Of a stretch of DNA of 64,000 bases, positions 42,878 through 54,698 are shown one piece after another (the first letter of the stretch is position 1; each line of letters begins with the position of its first letter). Position numbers and translations under genes: made by a program. This stretch comes from Onchidella celtica (lineage: Eukaryota; Mollusca; Gastropoda; Systellommatophora; Onchidiidae), in the NCBI GenBank assembly GCA_963931925.1, contig OZ007579.1, forward strand, positions 35,914,466 through 35,978,465. Direction: 5' to 3'. Under the pieces are notes generated by a model. It worked only from the letters and a program-made list of their open reading frames with translations, did not search any database and was not told where the DNA came from.

Positions 42878-42978
42878 TTAGGGGGACATAGTGTTTTACA
42901 TACAAAGCTATAGCTGAACAGTGAACGCAACTCAGTATTTTCTCTATTTGGCTTTGTAATTTGCATAGGTCCCCTTAA
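42878..42978. mobile_element. TTAGGGGACC family copy
   Basis: TTAGGGGGACATAG to ATAGGTCCCCTTAA, core GAACAGTGAACGCAACTCAG. Confidence 0.75.
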
Positions 42979-43079
42979 CAACATCCTTATCTAGGTCTCC
43001 ATGCTCACGGATCATAGTGTCTTTAGCAGTCTAGTGAACACGAAATCTGGTCATGGCTGATACATGAGCAGTGAAAGAA

Positions 43080-43540
43080 CTACACTGGGTGAAAAAAAAA
43101 AACAACAAACCATGACGTGTACATGTCTTCTCCTAAAAAGACTTTATGAACCAGATCTTTCCTAGAGGTGGTTCTGGACCAGTGAAGAACGAAACAGAAC
43201 AGAACAGAACAAAAGCCTTTCTTTTTGCGCTCATTAAAATGCTGTAGGACAATTTGGGGGTTTTCAGTCGTGATCTTTTTGAATGAAGCGGTTGTTTTTG
43301 TCAAGCTGCTAAAATGGCTTTTTCCGGGCTTGGTGAAATATTGTCTCTTTTTTTGGAAGTACCTCTGCAAAATGTGGCTATTTAGCCGCAAAAAACGCGT
43401 CTGAAACTTTGCCAGAGGTTGGACACAAAACAGAACACATTGACATTTTATAGAGCTCATGTTTGTATGACAACCACATTTATCTCCAAGTGAAAATCTA
43501 AGGCGATTGCGCGCTGAGTTAAGTCTGGTTTGTTTCGGCT
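43080..43540. other. unassigned stretch
   Basis: An open frame of 177 codons on the minus strand (43080-43613) crosses into the R4 terminal repeat, has no known motif and is not supported. Confidence 0.35.
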
Positions 43541-44008
43541 TTAGGGGTGAAGCAGACCCAAGGCTGGTGTAGGCGCCAGACTGGTGGTTCGCCGCCCACA
43601 AATTCTGCATCACAGTAATACACTAGGGCGCAATGGATTTTCTTCTATGATACGTCAGATCTGGTCGCTGCAGCGCCTGCTGTGACTGTACAGTCCCATA
43701 CTTGAGCCGCAAGCTTTGTTGCAGTTGAAAGTTTTCGCATTTGGCTCAGCGATTGTTTCTGCCATTTGCTTCTTACGTTCTTTCCTATTCTCCCACTGCT
43801 CTTGCCTCCTCTTCTCACCCGTGCGGATGCACGTCCTGACAGCTGAGTCCTCTAGCTATTGCGGTCCGCAGCCTCGGTTTCCCAGTTTGCTGGATTGATG
43901 CTGCCAGTCTCGATGTGGCGTCAGTAGTGTACTAGTGTGATGCATAATTTATGGGCGGCGAGCCACCAGTTTGGTGCCTGCACCAGCCCTTGTCTGTTTC
44001 ACCCCTTA
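43541..44008. mobile_element. R4 family, copy 2 (long)
   Basis: Termini TTAGGGGTGAAGCAGACC and 'GTCTGTTTCACCCCTTA' are inverted; arms carry GTAGGCGCCAGACTGGTGG and GAGCCACCAGTTTGGTGCC. The core is longer than in the other copies and includes the GGTCGCTGCAGCGCC segment also seen at 26160. Confidence 0.82.
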
Positions 44009-44399
44009 GCGTGAGATGTGCGCTGTGGGGTTAAACGGGATCTCGACCCCTGGCAGGACAGGCACAGCTCCATCTCACTAGTTCTGCCGTGTCGACACAG
44101 TCTTGAATCAGCCGGCGGAAAAAGACAGTGCCGCGTACTGAGTCAAACCAGTCGCAAACCAGTCTTGACTCAATGTGTCTCCAGCCTGAGGCGATGAAAG
44201 GTTTTGCTTTGCCCACCTAGGTTGTCTACCGGGCCTTCACACTGACCTGTTAACTTGACCTGTCTTGGAACTACATAAGAGACACCTCCATAATTATAAA
44301 GATACATACTTATTGGGCTATAGTTTTGCAGTTTTTTTTTTCCTTTCCGCACTTTTAGAAACTCGGGCAAGCATATCGCTGACCTTATATTATAATATC

Positions 44400-44646
44400 A
44401 TCGGGTATTTGCCGTATTGTTGTATGTACATTTTTGCCTTTTTGAGAAAATGAGGATTGAAATTTGGTCGGCAAAAAGGCATTAAAAGGCATAAAATATT
44501 ACGCCACAAACACATATCTCAAAAAGTTTTCACCGATTGGGATGACACCTGTACATAATGAAATTAGAAGTGAGAGAACCACTTTCATGACAAAACCTCA
44601 AAATCGGCAAAATATTGCATACAGCTGAATGGCAAATACCCCTCGA
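44400..44646. mobile_element. R5 family, copy 4
   Basis: TCGGGTATTTGCCGTATTGT to 'GGCAAATACCCCTCGA', with 'TGAGAAAATGAGGATTGAAA' internally. The clearest full-length copy. Confidence 0.8.
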
Positions 44647-44649
44647 TAT

Positions 44650-45330
44650 AACCTCGCAAGTGTATTCCTACTAAGTACAAATAACTCTTTTTTGCCAACT
44701 ATTCTGTGAACAAACCGAAGGAATTTTGTTTCTTTCTTTCTTAATTAAATGGGGGTAGGTGGGAGGCGTGTACAGTATTTCAAATGTCCATTTATATAAC
44801 TGAAAATATATTTAAGATAAGGAATACATTTCAGGTAATATTTTACTTCTGTAAAAATCGGCCTTCGCAGTTTTGTGGTTTCATAATAGGGCCAAGAAGT
44901 TATGACTCACAATGCAGCAAAAATAACGTGCAATAATTGCTGCACATTAATTTTGTAATGACAAAGAAAAGTGTAAGACACACTGTTGCAACGACATCCT
45001 TCGTGCACACATCCGTCACCAGACTGATTTATTTCACGCTGACAAATAACTTGTATTTAGCTGTCACTTCGGTTGCTCGGCGCTGCTATCTGCAATGAGG
45101 TCGGGGGCGAGGGTAGGCAGATTTATAGCTCATAATATAGTACAGATAAAGTAGTCTTTAACAAATTCAGTACTGAAGGGCTTGGGCGCTAAGAGCTGAA
45201 TTTTTGTTGTTCTTGTTGTCATAAGGGGCGTTTGACTTTAGTAGGAGCTTGTTAATGAGTTTGAGCGTGGGTTTTTAACGGTGCGTCGGCATTATACTGG
45301 CCACGTTGAGCCTTCCATGATATGTTTGGA
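44650..45330. other. unassigned stretch
   Basis: No gene or repeat boundary recognised. Confidence 0.35.
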
Positions 45331-45599
45331 ATATCATAAAAACCACAGAAAAACTGTGGGGTCGCAGCAGGGCTATAAGCAAAGTCAACATACAACCTTT
45401 TCTTTTTGCCCAATTTTGACTTATGATATGTTTGGGTACACTATTACTGCTTGGTATTTAGAGTTTCATCAAACTAAATTTCACATTATGGTCCTACATA
45501 TGATTTGGAAATCCCATCTTACCAGTGCCATCACTTTGTACTGTCATACTGTTTACATTGTGTCTGGATTAGGCTAGGCGTGGACCTACGACATGTACA

Positions 45600-45770
45600 C
45601 ACCAGTTGCAATGGCGTCGCATTTTAATTTTGAAGTCTAGGCAAAAAAATGGAAATGCGCACACATGCAAGACACGGGCACAGGGCAGAGTCGATAGGAA
45701 CATGAAACTGCTACACGACAGCAACACGACAGCTAGTCGTATGTGCCCGTTTAGGCTTTGAGTGTTGTTT
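45600..45770. repeat. R10 repeat, copy 2
   Basis: 'GGAAATGCGCACACATGCAA', GACACGGGCA, 'GAGTCGATAGGAACATGAAA' and ACGACAGCAACACGACAG occur in the same order as at 40480-40690 and, diverged, 55470-55570. Confidence 0.55.
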
Positions 45771-45821
45771 GATGTCCTTTTGAACAACTGGCTTGGCCAG
45801 GGAAGCTGCTGAAGTGCCCAA

Positions 45822-45977
45822 AAAATCGGAACTGTGAAACAATTTGATAAATGCCACAACACTTTATAAAAAAGTGTCAATGTGTGCATTTGTTATACCT
45901 CTTCTACATACAAAGAATCTCCAGTATTTTCAGCAAATGGAGATAGAACAAACTGGAAGTAGAACTAAGGTTGCGTC
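45822..45977 (+). mobile_element. R1 family, copy 5 (left end missing)
   Basis: From 'CGGAACTGTGAAACAATTTG' to 'GGAGATAGAACAAACTGGAA'. Confidence 0.65.
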
Positions 45978-45984
45978 ATGGGCT

Positions 45985-46960
45985 CTAGTCGGTTAAACAA
46001 TAGGGGACAAATTGTTCTTTGCACAGCCCCTTGCGCCTAATGTCCAATCGCTGACGTGTCTAATTGGCGGGGGCCTGGAGTTTACCTGGAGCTGACCACA
46101 AACCAGGAAGTCGCAGACAAAAAGCCTTGTCAGAGTTACTCTAGCTTGTCACTTTCCATGTACCTAATGAGACAGATTTATGACATACCATGGTCGGAAT
46201 AATCTGGACACTAGGGGAATGTACCTCATTTCCGTTTCCTGTTTTCGTTGAAGTTATCCTCCGCTCTCTCGTAATAACTGTTTTTGACACACTGCCGTGC
46301 TGCGGAAAATGGCGGTATAGGCCGATCTAGGTAATATTCAGTTTTACTAGAATGTGATATACGCTATTTTTTCTGTCTGAGGTGTAATTTCCTAAGTCCA
46401 GTATCTTCTGGTCATCACAAAACACATAGGAAATTATGCGTAGCGTGAAATTTTTTTATTTTTTTTTTACGGAAATTTTTTGTTTTGCATGTACAGTCTT
46501 TGTCTATGGCACAGCAGCCGTGGAGACAAATGGCCGAGTGACCAGTGTTTTGACTGTCACATGTGACGCACTAAGAACCCATTAAGTGTACAGATGTTGA
46601 CCGTTGAGCATAACATGTGAAAAGCCAACCGGTAGAAACTGGAGTCTGAAGAAGCCGCAGTATCTGCTGTCGTCTCGGCTTGGAAACTGGGCTAGTGGTC
46701 AGTCCTGCATCTGTTACATAATGGTGAATTAACACGTGAATAGAAATCGCATGGTGTTTGAACTTTGGTTATGTTATTGTGTGATGGGCGATCCTATGAT
46801 CTGATTCCCAGCTTTCACCCTGAAAGCGGGTTGGTGTGGAAGCTTGTACCTGACAACCAGATACACCAGCAACAGTTAACAGCGTTATCATAAGAATACC
46901 TACTGCAGTATCATGACTGTGCTTCTCACTGATGACAGTAAAATAGTAACACAATTCCTT
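45985..46960. other. unassigned stretch
   Basis: T-rich tract near 46450-46470; no exon recognised. Confidence 0.35.
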
Positions 46961-46974
46961 AGTTCTCCGCGGCC

Positions 46975-47760
46975 CCGAGAATAACAGCAAAATATAAGGG
47001 CCGTTTCCCGAGGCCCAAAATTCATGATAAAAGACGGATAAAAAATGAACAATAAAATAGATGGACCTTTTCTCGAGGTTCCCCAAAATAACAATAAAAT
47101 ACATGTACCGCTTCTTGAGGCCACCAAAACAACAATAAAATAGATGGACCGTTTCTTGAGGCCCCCAAGAATAACAATAAAATAGAAGGACCGTTTCTCG
47201 AGGTGCCCAAAAATAACAATAAAATACATGTACCGCTTCTTGAGGCCACCAAAACAACAATAAAATAAATGGACCGTTTCTTGGGGCCCCCAAGAATAAC
47301 AATAAAATAGAAGGACCATTTCTTGAGCCCCCCTCCCCCAAAATAGCAATAAAATAGTTGGACCGTTTCTCGAGTTCCTGAAAAATAACAATAAAATACT
47401 TGGACGGCTTCGTGAGCTTTCCCCCCCGTAACAATAAAATAGATGGACCGTTTCCTGAGGCCGCCCAAAATAACAGTAACATAGATGGACCGTTTCTTGA
47501 GGCCCAAAATTCATTATAAGTTGCATAGCCCAAAAGTTATCAGTAAAATACATGAACTGTTTGTCGAGACCCCCAAAAATAATACTAAAATGCGTGGATA
47601 GTTTCTCCAGGCCCAAACTTCATGATAAAATACATGAATTGTTTCCCGAGCCTCCAATAAACAATTACAATAACATTTTTTTATATGGACTGCTTCCCGA
47701 GGCCCAAAATTTAATGTACATGGACTGCTTTCCGAGGCCCGACGGTAACAGTGCAATACT
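46975..47760. repeat. minisatellite, unit about 42 bp, close to 19 copies
   Basis: Units of the form 'AACAATAAAATAGATGGACC' plus GTTTCTTGAGGCCCCCAAGAAT repeat with spacings near 41-43 bp (for example 47062, 47104, 47145, 47187, 47230, 47271). Alternating subtypes (GATGGACCGTTTC versus CATGTACCGCTTC) give a higher-order pattern. Because 42 is divisible by three and units lack minus-strand stops, three minus-strand frames stay open for 160-250 codons, each a Phe/Tyr/Ile/Leu-rich 14-residue repeat. Coding is not supported, since all three frames are equally open. Confidence 0.92.
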
Positions 47761-47764
47761 TGTA

Positions 47765-48185
47765 GCGACGTCGTAATATTTCACTTTTACAGTACAGACA
47801 AATGCCTTAACGTATGTCTATCGTGTGATTATGCTGTTTCTGATTTATCTTGCCGTAGACGTTCTTGTCGGTGCGAGAGATTCTATAGATTAAATCTATG
47901 TAATGTTTTGATATCGATCATGAGCATTGTCCCTGTGGGGCTTTAGTGTCGGGCTTTGGGGCAATGAGGCTGTTCTGCGCTTTGATGTGCAGTGGACGAT
48001 GGTTCGTCTGTACAGTGTTGCATTGCCTTTCTGATACCTGAAGTCAGAAGCAAATCTGCCCCGAAATGATTGTGTCCACGTCTCTGTGGTTACCAGTGGA
48101 TATTTCTTTTCAGACTGAATGCTTGATGTGGGGGAGAATGTGTGGTTCTCAGTTGGATGTTTGGTACGGGAAAGAATGTAAAATC
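47765..48185. other. unassigned stretch
   Basis: Two loosely similar 40-50 bp segments around CTTGATGTGGG and GTTTGGTACGGG near 48120-48175; no gene. Confidence 0.35.
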
Positions 48186-48191
48186 TATGAT

Positions 48192-48550
48192 AGTAGAGGG
48201 AATTAGGATATAATTGTGCAAATTAATGAGGAGAGCACCAAATTTCTCACAAACGATGCTAAAGCCACCAGGAACAAATGTTGATATAGAACCACTCTGG
48301 CAAATTTAAGTTGCACAGTGAACAGAACAATTGCTTGCATCTTATTACGGTGTTGGTGGGACTTTTTTCACCTAGATTATAATTTTCATAACTTTGAAGG
48401 CTTATAATTATCTCGGCTCCAAGGCACACCACAGAGTGGTTCCATATCAAATTTTGAAGCTCCAGTAATGCTATATCAGCTGTAGAAATTTCATGCTTTC
48501 ATCATTTATTTGCACAATTCAGGGTTTTCATGCTCTAAATTCCCTCTACT
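48192..48550. mobile_element. foldback element, about 359 bp
   Basis: AGTAGAGGGAATTAGG at the left and the complement AATTCCCTCTACT at the right, extended by TTGTGCAAATTAATGA versus TCATTTATTTGCACAA. A second inner pair, ATATAGAACCACTCTG and 'CAGAGTGGTTCCATAT', is also inverted. A single copy in the window. Confidence 0.75.
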
Positions 48551-48559
48551 GTGATGTTG

Positions 48560-50180
48560 GACTGAATATTCGGTGTCAGAGTGAGTTTTTAGTGCCAGGT
48601 TGAATTTGTTATGTATGCATTGTCTTCAGAGAGCGATTGCATTACGTTCTGTAAAAGAAAAGGAAAGTGTTTGGAGTGGAATCACCTAGGAGTCGCGCTT
48701 CCTGTCAACAGACAGGTTTATGATACACTCAGGCGATAATGTAGAACTGAGATACCAGGTGGTGAAAGGGTTGTATGATTGGTTCAAGTATTTTATGATC
48801 AACTTTCCCTTTTGTCCCCTCAAACTGCAGGGACATTCATTGACCTCAGGACAAAGAGAAAGACCAAAAATTCCCACGGGGTATCCTGAACAAGTTAGTG
48901 CCTTTGTACGGAGGACAGAATGAACAGTTCTAGTATACAGGGGGTCTCAAAAAATGCATGCACAAATGAACTGCTTAATACTGTTCGCTACCCGATTGAG
49001 CACATGCTATAACTCAAATTAATGATTGCACAGTAACTCGAATTATTTATTAATTATACGTCCTGTTTCCTTTGAATTATAAATGTTGGGTTCTTGATTG
49101 ACATTGTATTAATAAATAATCAGTGTGTATAATTTTGTGACACCTTGTGTACATTCATATTAATTATTTTTCCTTTGCACTTTCTCGTTTTGAGAATGTT
49201 TACTTGCAAGATTTAATTAAGTTTTTGCCCGATCTGTCATGAGTTTTTTAAAGCATGAGATTGCAAAATACAGTGTATTTATATGTTTTCCCCGAGACAG
49301 AAGGGACTCAGAACCTTATTTAAACGAGCAGAAAGAGGACACGGCTAATGGTAGAGATCTTAGCGATAATCCTACCCATTTATCAGTACGACAGAGTAGT
49401 CATTTGTCAGGAATGCTGACGGCGAAACACTGAAGGGGTTCTGTGCTTTCCTGGAACCCTCTAACCCTCCATTGAAAAGTGGTCTCCCTGAGCAAGTTCA
49501 CACTGTACTAAACTTTCCATTTTCGCGTTCAGTTTTCTTGTGTTGACATTAAGTGCTGGTTGTACAGAGAACCTGCACCAATTAACACTTTGGCGATGCG
49601 CATCTGTTCACATAAAAACCGACAACTGAAAAGTGTCATTGAAAACTAATGCACACTCGGATTCAGTGCGCCATGAATACCACTGGAAACAAGATATTCC
49701 AGGTTGTTGGGCATTGAAAATATCAAACTAAGATCATCATCATTCTGGTCTCACATTTGACTGCTTTGTTCATTTCTGGTAGTATCTGGGCGTGTTTATG
49801 TGGGATTATGTTGTGTTTCGACGTCCGTGTCTCTTACTAGCGCATCAACATTTTTTTTTTCATTTTACAGGAGAACGTTTCAAAATATGGAGTCATTTTT
49901 GTTTTTATTGGATGTGGCAAAAACGTTTCTGTTTGTAACTTCAAAACTACTAAACACGTCGATCCGTCACATTGTGGGAATATGGAACTAATAATAAGCA
50001 ATATAAGTAGTCATAGCTCGAAATAATCAAAATCATGGATAGGCCATTATGTGAGATGGGCAAGGACAAGTGTTTCAGGCCTCACGTGGTTACGCCACAA
50101 ATTCTGATTTTGTTACGTTGTTGTGAAAAGGTTGGGGCCCGGCATTTATGTCTTTGCTATTGACAGCACTTGAGGACCCA
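48560..50180. other. unassigned stretch
   Basis: No supported exon. 49880-50085 is weakly similar, in order, to 63590-63670 plus 63860-63940 (GTAACTTCAAAA and 'GTGAGATGGGCAAGGACAAG' versus GTAATTTCAAAA and 'GTGAAATGGGCAAGTG'), marking a further dispersed repeat. Confidence 0.4.
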
Positions 50181-50219
50181 GTCAAGTAATCTTATATGCC
50201 TGGTGGCTGGGGGCATGAT

Positions 50220-50343
<124 letters not shown>

Positions 50344-50759
50344 GTGTGTGTCTTTTTGTCATTATTGCATGGTCCTTCTGTCACTTGAGTACATCTATAT
50401 ATGACACTAAATACGTTTCGTTCGTGTCAGTTTAATGACGGTTCTTTGGTTCTTGTACTGCGGTTTTACGCCACTTTGAAACAAGCAATTGAGGGGAGGG
50501 GGGGGGGTGGCAGGCATTAGAAGGGTTGTAAGGGCCATGCGACTACTTTCTAGACAAAAAAAAAAAAAAAAGGCTAAAAACATTTCAGTATAAACCAGTC
50601 GAATTTAGAAAAAAAATGGTTTCAATACCGTCATCAGATCTTCGAGCACATCATTAAAATATTAAAGTTGATTGGTTTATGAAATGATGGTGTGTTTCCC
50701 TTTTAATTCTAAACCCCTCAATTATTATGGCAAAAAGAAGCCTGGGTCTCCTGATGACG

Positions 50760-50845
50760 AGCCTGCCCCGGAAGAGATTCGAACAGGAGATCTTTGGCAC
50801 CTTGGTCAAGCGCTCTAACTGATGGACTACTGCTCACTTAACATG
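50760..50845 (-). repeat. tRNA-like sequence
   Basis: On the minus strand 'TAGTCCATCAGTTAGAGCG' (A-box-like), then 'CTTGACCAAGGTGCC' and 'CCTGTTCGAATCTC' (B-box-like). Stem pairing is poor, so it is best read as a degenerate tRNA-derived sequence. Confidence 0.4.
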
Positions 50846-51019
50846 TAGTGCTAAACTGGGACTGGAAGAATGCAGCTCCGGAAAGAGCCCTTTGTCCCTC
50901 CAAATGAGCCGGTGACAATCTATCCCGTTTTTCTGTATTTCATTTTGAGGCCAAAAAATAGGTCAAGTTTCGACATGCCTGTTGTAAGTTTTTGGGTGAC
51001 GTGCATTTTTGACCGCAGG

Positions 51020-51290
51020 CTGAAAGTAATTGAAGAAGGTTTTTCCAAAAGTAGGTAAGTCAAGTTTTGCATGAGTTATGGCCCCTTTCAGATAGTCATT
51101 CAAAATTAGTGTAATTAGTGTTAAAACTTGTTATGTACCGTCTTTATCCGAAGTTTTAACTGAACACTTAAGTTTTAACAAAACACTTACACCACGCCTT
51201 ACACTACTTTTGAATGACTGTCCGAAAGGGGCCATAACTCATGCAAAATTTGATTTACCCAGTTTTGGAAAAAAGCCCTCCAATTTAGAC
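51020..51290. mobile_element. long foldback element, about 110-bp arms
   Basis: 'TGCATGAGTTATGGCCCCTT' at 51068 faces AAGGGGCCATAACTCATGCA near 51227, and the match extends outward (TTTTTCCAAAAG versus the complement TTTTGGAAAAAA) and inward to GTCATTCAAAATTAGTGTAA versus TTACACTACTTTTGAATGAC. The loop is about 40-60 bp. Confidence 0.85.
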
Positions 51291-51299
51291 ATATTCAAA

Positions 51300-52610
51300 A
51301 ACAACCAAACGAGATGTATCGTGATAGTTGCATTAATTTTGATTTCCACATTTCTTGTGATCGCTTGACCTGTAGTTCATTCCCTCAGACTCCCGATCGA
51401 CACGGTTTGATTTGCCAAGCATAGTCTTAGAAAATGTTGGGACAGTGGGATTTCAGAGTGTTTGGGCAGAGTCGGTGGGGGTCACGTGTTGAATTATTCG
51501 CTGTGGGTGGGGATTGTTTGTTGCGATTGACATGCTTATCGACTCAGTGTTTTTAAGGCTTTGTTTCCTTTCATTAACGCAAGGTCGAAGTGTGGAATTG
51601 TATACTGTAAGTAAATAATTATTGTCCTATTAGTGTGACAAGGTTCTGTCTCCTCTTTTCGGCTTATCGGGGTTACACGCTACACTCTACTTCTACAAGC
51701 CTTCAAAACTGTACGTCAAAGTATCAAGCGAATTTGGTGTGTAATTTGTAAGTATACTGGGAAAAAAAAAAAAGGTTGTGTCTCTAAAAGCTATGAGCAC
51801 ATGAAACTTCAATCATCAGTTTCTCAAAAGCTGATGGAGAGGAGTTAGAAACCATGTCATTCTAGGGGGACGATGAGTTACGCATTTCTGAAAATGTTTA
51901 GACCAGCTGGAAGATTGGGGCCATGGGGGTTTTGTGCTGCTGCCAAGAGTTTGTTGTTCCAAACACATGGGGCCGGGAGGCGACGCAGCCAATTACTGTA
52001 ATTACTCTGAATAACGAAGATAATTTTACACTGGAACAATATAAATCACACCAGACCTGTGCCGCCGTGTTATGGCAAAAGACTTTATGAGCCAAAAACG
52101 AAATGTGTAGCCGCCCGACAAAATGAGGCACATTTGGGCACTATCCGATTCGAGAAAATCCTTAAAAGTCATCAGTTTGATCAATAGGTCAATTTTATCG
52201 ATTTTGGATTTTCAGTATTTGTTAAAAGTTTAACCTCTTTACCATTCCTTTTCCAAATGATAATCCTGTTTGAGAAGGACAAAGGCCTCAAAATTGACTT
52301 TGAATTGTGTCCCCATCAATAATTTTCATGAAAACCTGAATTGAAACTTTAAAAGCGTTTACTCTCGAAACTGTGGTTCTCTCACTTCCTGTCTTTGAGA
52401 GGCCATATTATCTTTTCGGCTAATTAAATTACAGCAGTATTTTTTTTAACCAAATGAAAGGTCTTTGAATAACCTATTTGGTGATGCTAATAATATCTCC
52501 ATACCACCAAAATGCACGAAGCACCTCATTTTGTCAGATGCCTACAGATCGTGAAGGAGATGTGTTTGGTCTTGCCCTCCACTTTGGTCTTTGTTCTGTT
52601 TCCATTTTGT
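51300..52610. other. unassigned stretch
   Basis: No gene recognised; the A12 run near 51765 is the only simple tract. Confidence 0.35.
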
Positions 52611-52617
52611 GATGACC

Positions 52618-52980
52618 AAAAGTAACTATCAGTCGTACAAATTTATCACCCAGATAGAGCAAAAACTATCAGTCGTACAAATTTATCACCCAGAGAGAGC
52701 AAAAACTATCAGTCGTACAAATTGATCACCCAGATAGAGCAAAAACTATCAGTGGTACAAATTGATCACTCAGATAGAGCAAAAGCTATCAGTCTTATAA
52801 ATTGATCACCTAGAGCAAAAACTATCAGTCGTACAAATTGATCACCCAGATAGAGCAAAAACTATCAGTGGTACAAATTGATCACTCAGATAGAGCAAAA
52901 ACTATCAGTCGTACAAATTTATCACCCAGACAGAGCGAAAACTATCAGTCGTAAAATTTATCACCCAGATAGGGCACATT
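52618..52980. repeat. minisatellite, unit 40 bp, about nine copies
   Basis: Unit AAAAACTATCAGTCGTACAA followed by ATTTATCACCCAGATAGAGC, with few changes (GTCGTAC/GTGGTAC, TTTATC/TTGATC) and one shortened unit near 52805. High similarity suggests recent expansion. Confidence 0.95.
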
Positions 52981-53334
52981 TCAGTGGTGCTAATAAATGA
53001 ATTTAGCTCAGATCTGCAGATACGGTCTTTGAACGTTAAACGGCAGTCGCAGGATCTGAGTTGTCAGTGAGGAATCTTATCGTGTTCTTGTTTTCTTACT
53101 TTCTGTTTTGGTGACAGTTTTCTTTACCAGTGGGAAGGTTAGGTATCGTAACGAGCCGTCATTTCTTGTTTTGATGCGTCTCAGTCCGTCGCTATTAAAT
53201 GTGTGGAGGGGCAGAGGATTTCTGGCTGTTGTTAATGAAGAATTAACCATATAATACCCAGTATGCCATTATTCAGGACATATTCTAGAGTGGGCGGTGT
53301 TTTGTATCTGAAAATACTTTGGGAATTTTGCCAT

Positions 53335-53570
53335 CTTAGTTCTTGTTTGTTCTATCTCCATTTTCTGAAAAACTGGAGATCTTTTTGGTATGTAGAAGAG
53401 ATATAACAAATGCACACTTTGACACTTGTTTAAAATGCATTGTGGCACTTATCAAGCTGTTTCACAGTTCCTATTGATTCTAACCCCTGAGTGAAGCCGC
53501 AAACGTTCAACGTTAAATTTGTCACTTGTGCAAAAAGTGGAGTTCGAACAAACAAGAAGTAAAGTCGTGA
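53335..53570 (-). mobile_element. R1 family, copy 6
   Basis: Reverse orientation: from 'TTCTTGTTTGTTCTATCTCC' through 'ATCAAGCTGTTTCACAGTTC' to 'TGCAAAAAGTGGAGTTCGAA'. Full length. Confidence 0.8.
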
Positions 53571-53814
53571 TTTATCAATCCTTTTGTTTTTTTCTGGTGA
53601 ATATTGTACTTACGTATTCATTACTATTTTAGATCAGTGTGTTACGCCCAATAGTTTTTGGGGCAAGGCAATCTATGAGGGTTAACATGACGGTGATAAT
53701 GATGTCACGAGACGTTAACTATAGAGAAGCGCCATAATTATAGAAGTAGCTGTTTTGTTTTCGGTTCTGGTGTTTGTTTGCGTGTGTATTTGTACGCGCG
53801 CGTGACTGTCTGCG

Positions 53815-53822
53815 TGTTTGTT

Positions 53823-53854
<32 letters not shown>

Positions 53855-53860
53855 AGCGTG
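53815..53860. repeat. (GT)n microsatellite
   Basis: TTTG steps then GT x14. Confidence 0.9.
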
Positions 53861-54399
53861 CGTGCTGAAGTATGTGTGTGAGTGGCGTACATTTAAATCC
53901 TTTGTTTTCATTGTCGTAATGGGCCATCCTTGAGGTATGTAATCTCGATTTTGGCGTTTTGTTTTTTTTTTCATATTCGTGACTTCAGGATAACCCCCCA
54001 GACCCCATTATATGAGCATACAATTATTAGAGTTGTGAATGTTCTTGATCGGCACTGATATTTAAAACGTTTCAGTTGTATTCTGCAGTGGACCCTTGAC
54101 TGTTTCATGTGTACATAACCTATTTTCCAATTTCATATAATCCTACAACTAATTTACTGCGAAAGAGAAAATCTGACCGAAGTTTTTTCATTCTTTCCCC
54201 TAAGTGAAAAGCTCGTCTCTTTCCCATGTGTGCTTTCCATAGATGGAGGTCGGATTCCCCCCCCCCCCTCCCTCCCCATGGCACAAACGTTATTGATGAC
54301 TTCCAAGAGCCTGCTGGCCATTAATAGAGTAAGAGAAGACGAGAAGAAGATACGACGAGATAAGAATCACTTTATTATGCCATGGGGGAAATTCTCTTT

Positions 54400-54620
54400 C
54401 ACAGGGTGTGTAATGGCACAGACGGTACATAGTACACACATATTACGCATCATTACAATTACATAAACATATCGCAAGTTAAGAAATTCAATAACATGCA
54501 TAATAATATATGAAGTGACACTGTAAGGAACCTTAGTAAAATGTGGCACACTTCTATCTAAAGTCTTTTGCCGAGGTGAATCGCAGAGGGCAAAAACGAT
54601 CTTTTGTATCTTTCTCGTTC
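54400..54620. repeat. R7 family, copy 2
   Basis: Same block order as 24930-25150, ending 'GCAGAGGGCAAAAACGAT' just 80 bp before the first recognised exon of the channel gene. Confidence 0.65.
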
Positions 54621-54698
54621 TCTGATAGACCAGTCCCCATTTGAAATGTTTTTCTTTGACTGTTTTTTATAGTACTGTTTACTTGTTTGCTTCGCCAG

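Noticed and set aside
43080..43613. Open frame of 177 codons, minus strand
   Set aside because: It runs into the terminal repeat of an R4 element; low-complexity Phe and Lys runs and no motif.
46769..47533. Open frame of 254 codons on the minus strand (and overlapping ones of 238 and 161 codons)
   Set aside because: All three frames are open because the underlying repeat is 42 bp and lacks stops; no frame is favoured and no known protein is encoded.
48838..48895. Possible exon with CTCAAACTGCAG acceptor and CAA|GTTAGT donor reading GHSLTSGQRERPKIP
   Set aside because: Splice signals are acceptable, but the peptide does not resemble the expected pre-S1 part of a Slo2 channel and the phase (0) does not fit the phase 1 required by exon a.
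49871..49990. Possible exon after TTCATTTTACAG reading ENVSKYG
   Set aside because: Superficial likeness to the Slo2 N-terminal segment only; no donor of the right phase, and the sequence belongs to a repeat also found near 63600.
52618..52980. CRISPR-like array
   Set aside because: Units are directly adjacent 40-bp tandem repeats with no unique spacers, in eukaryotic DNA.
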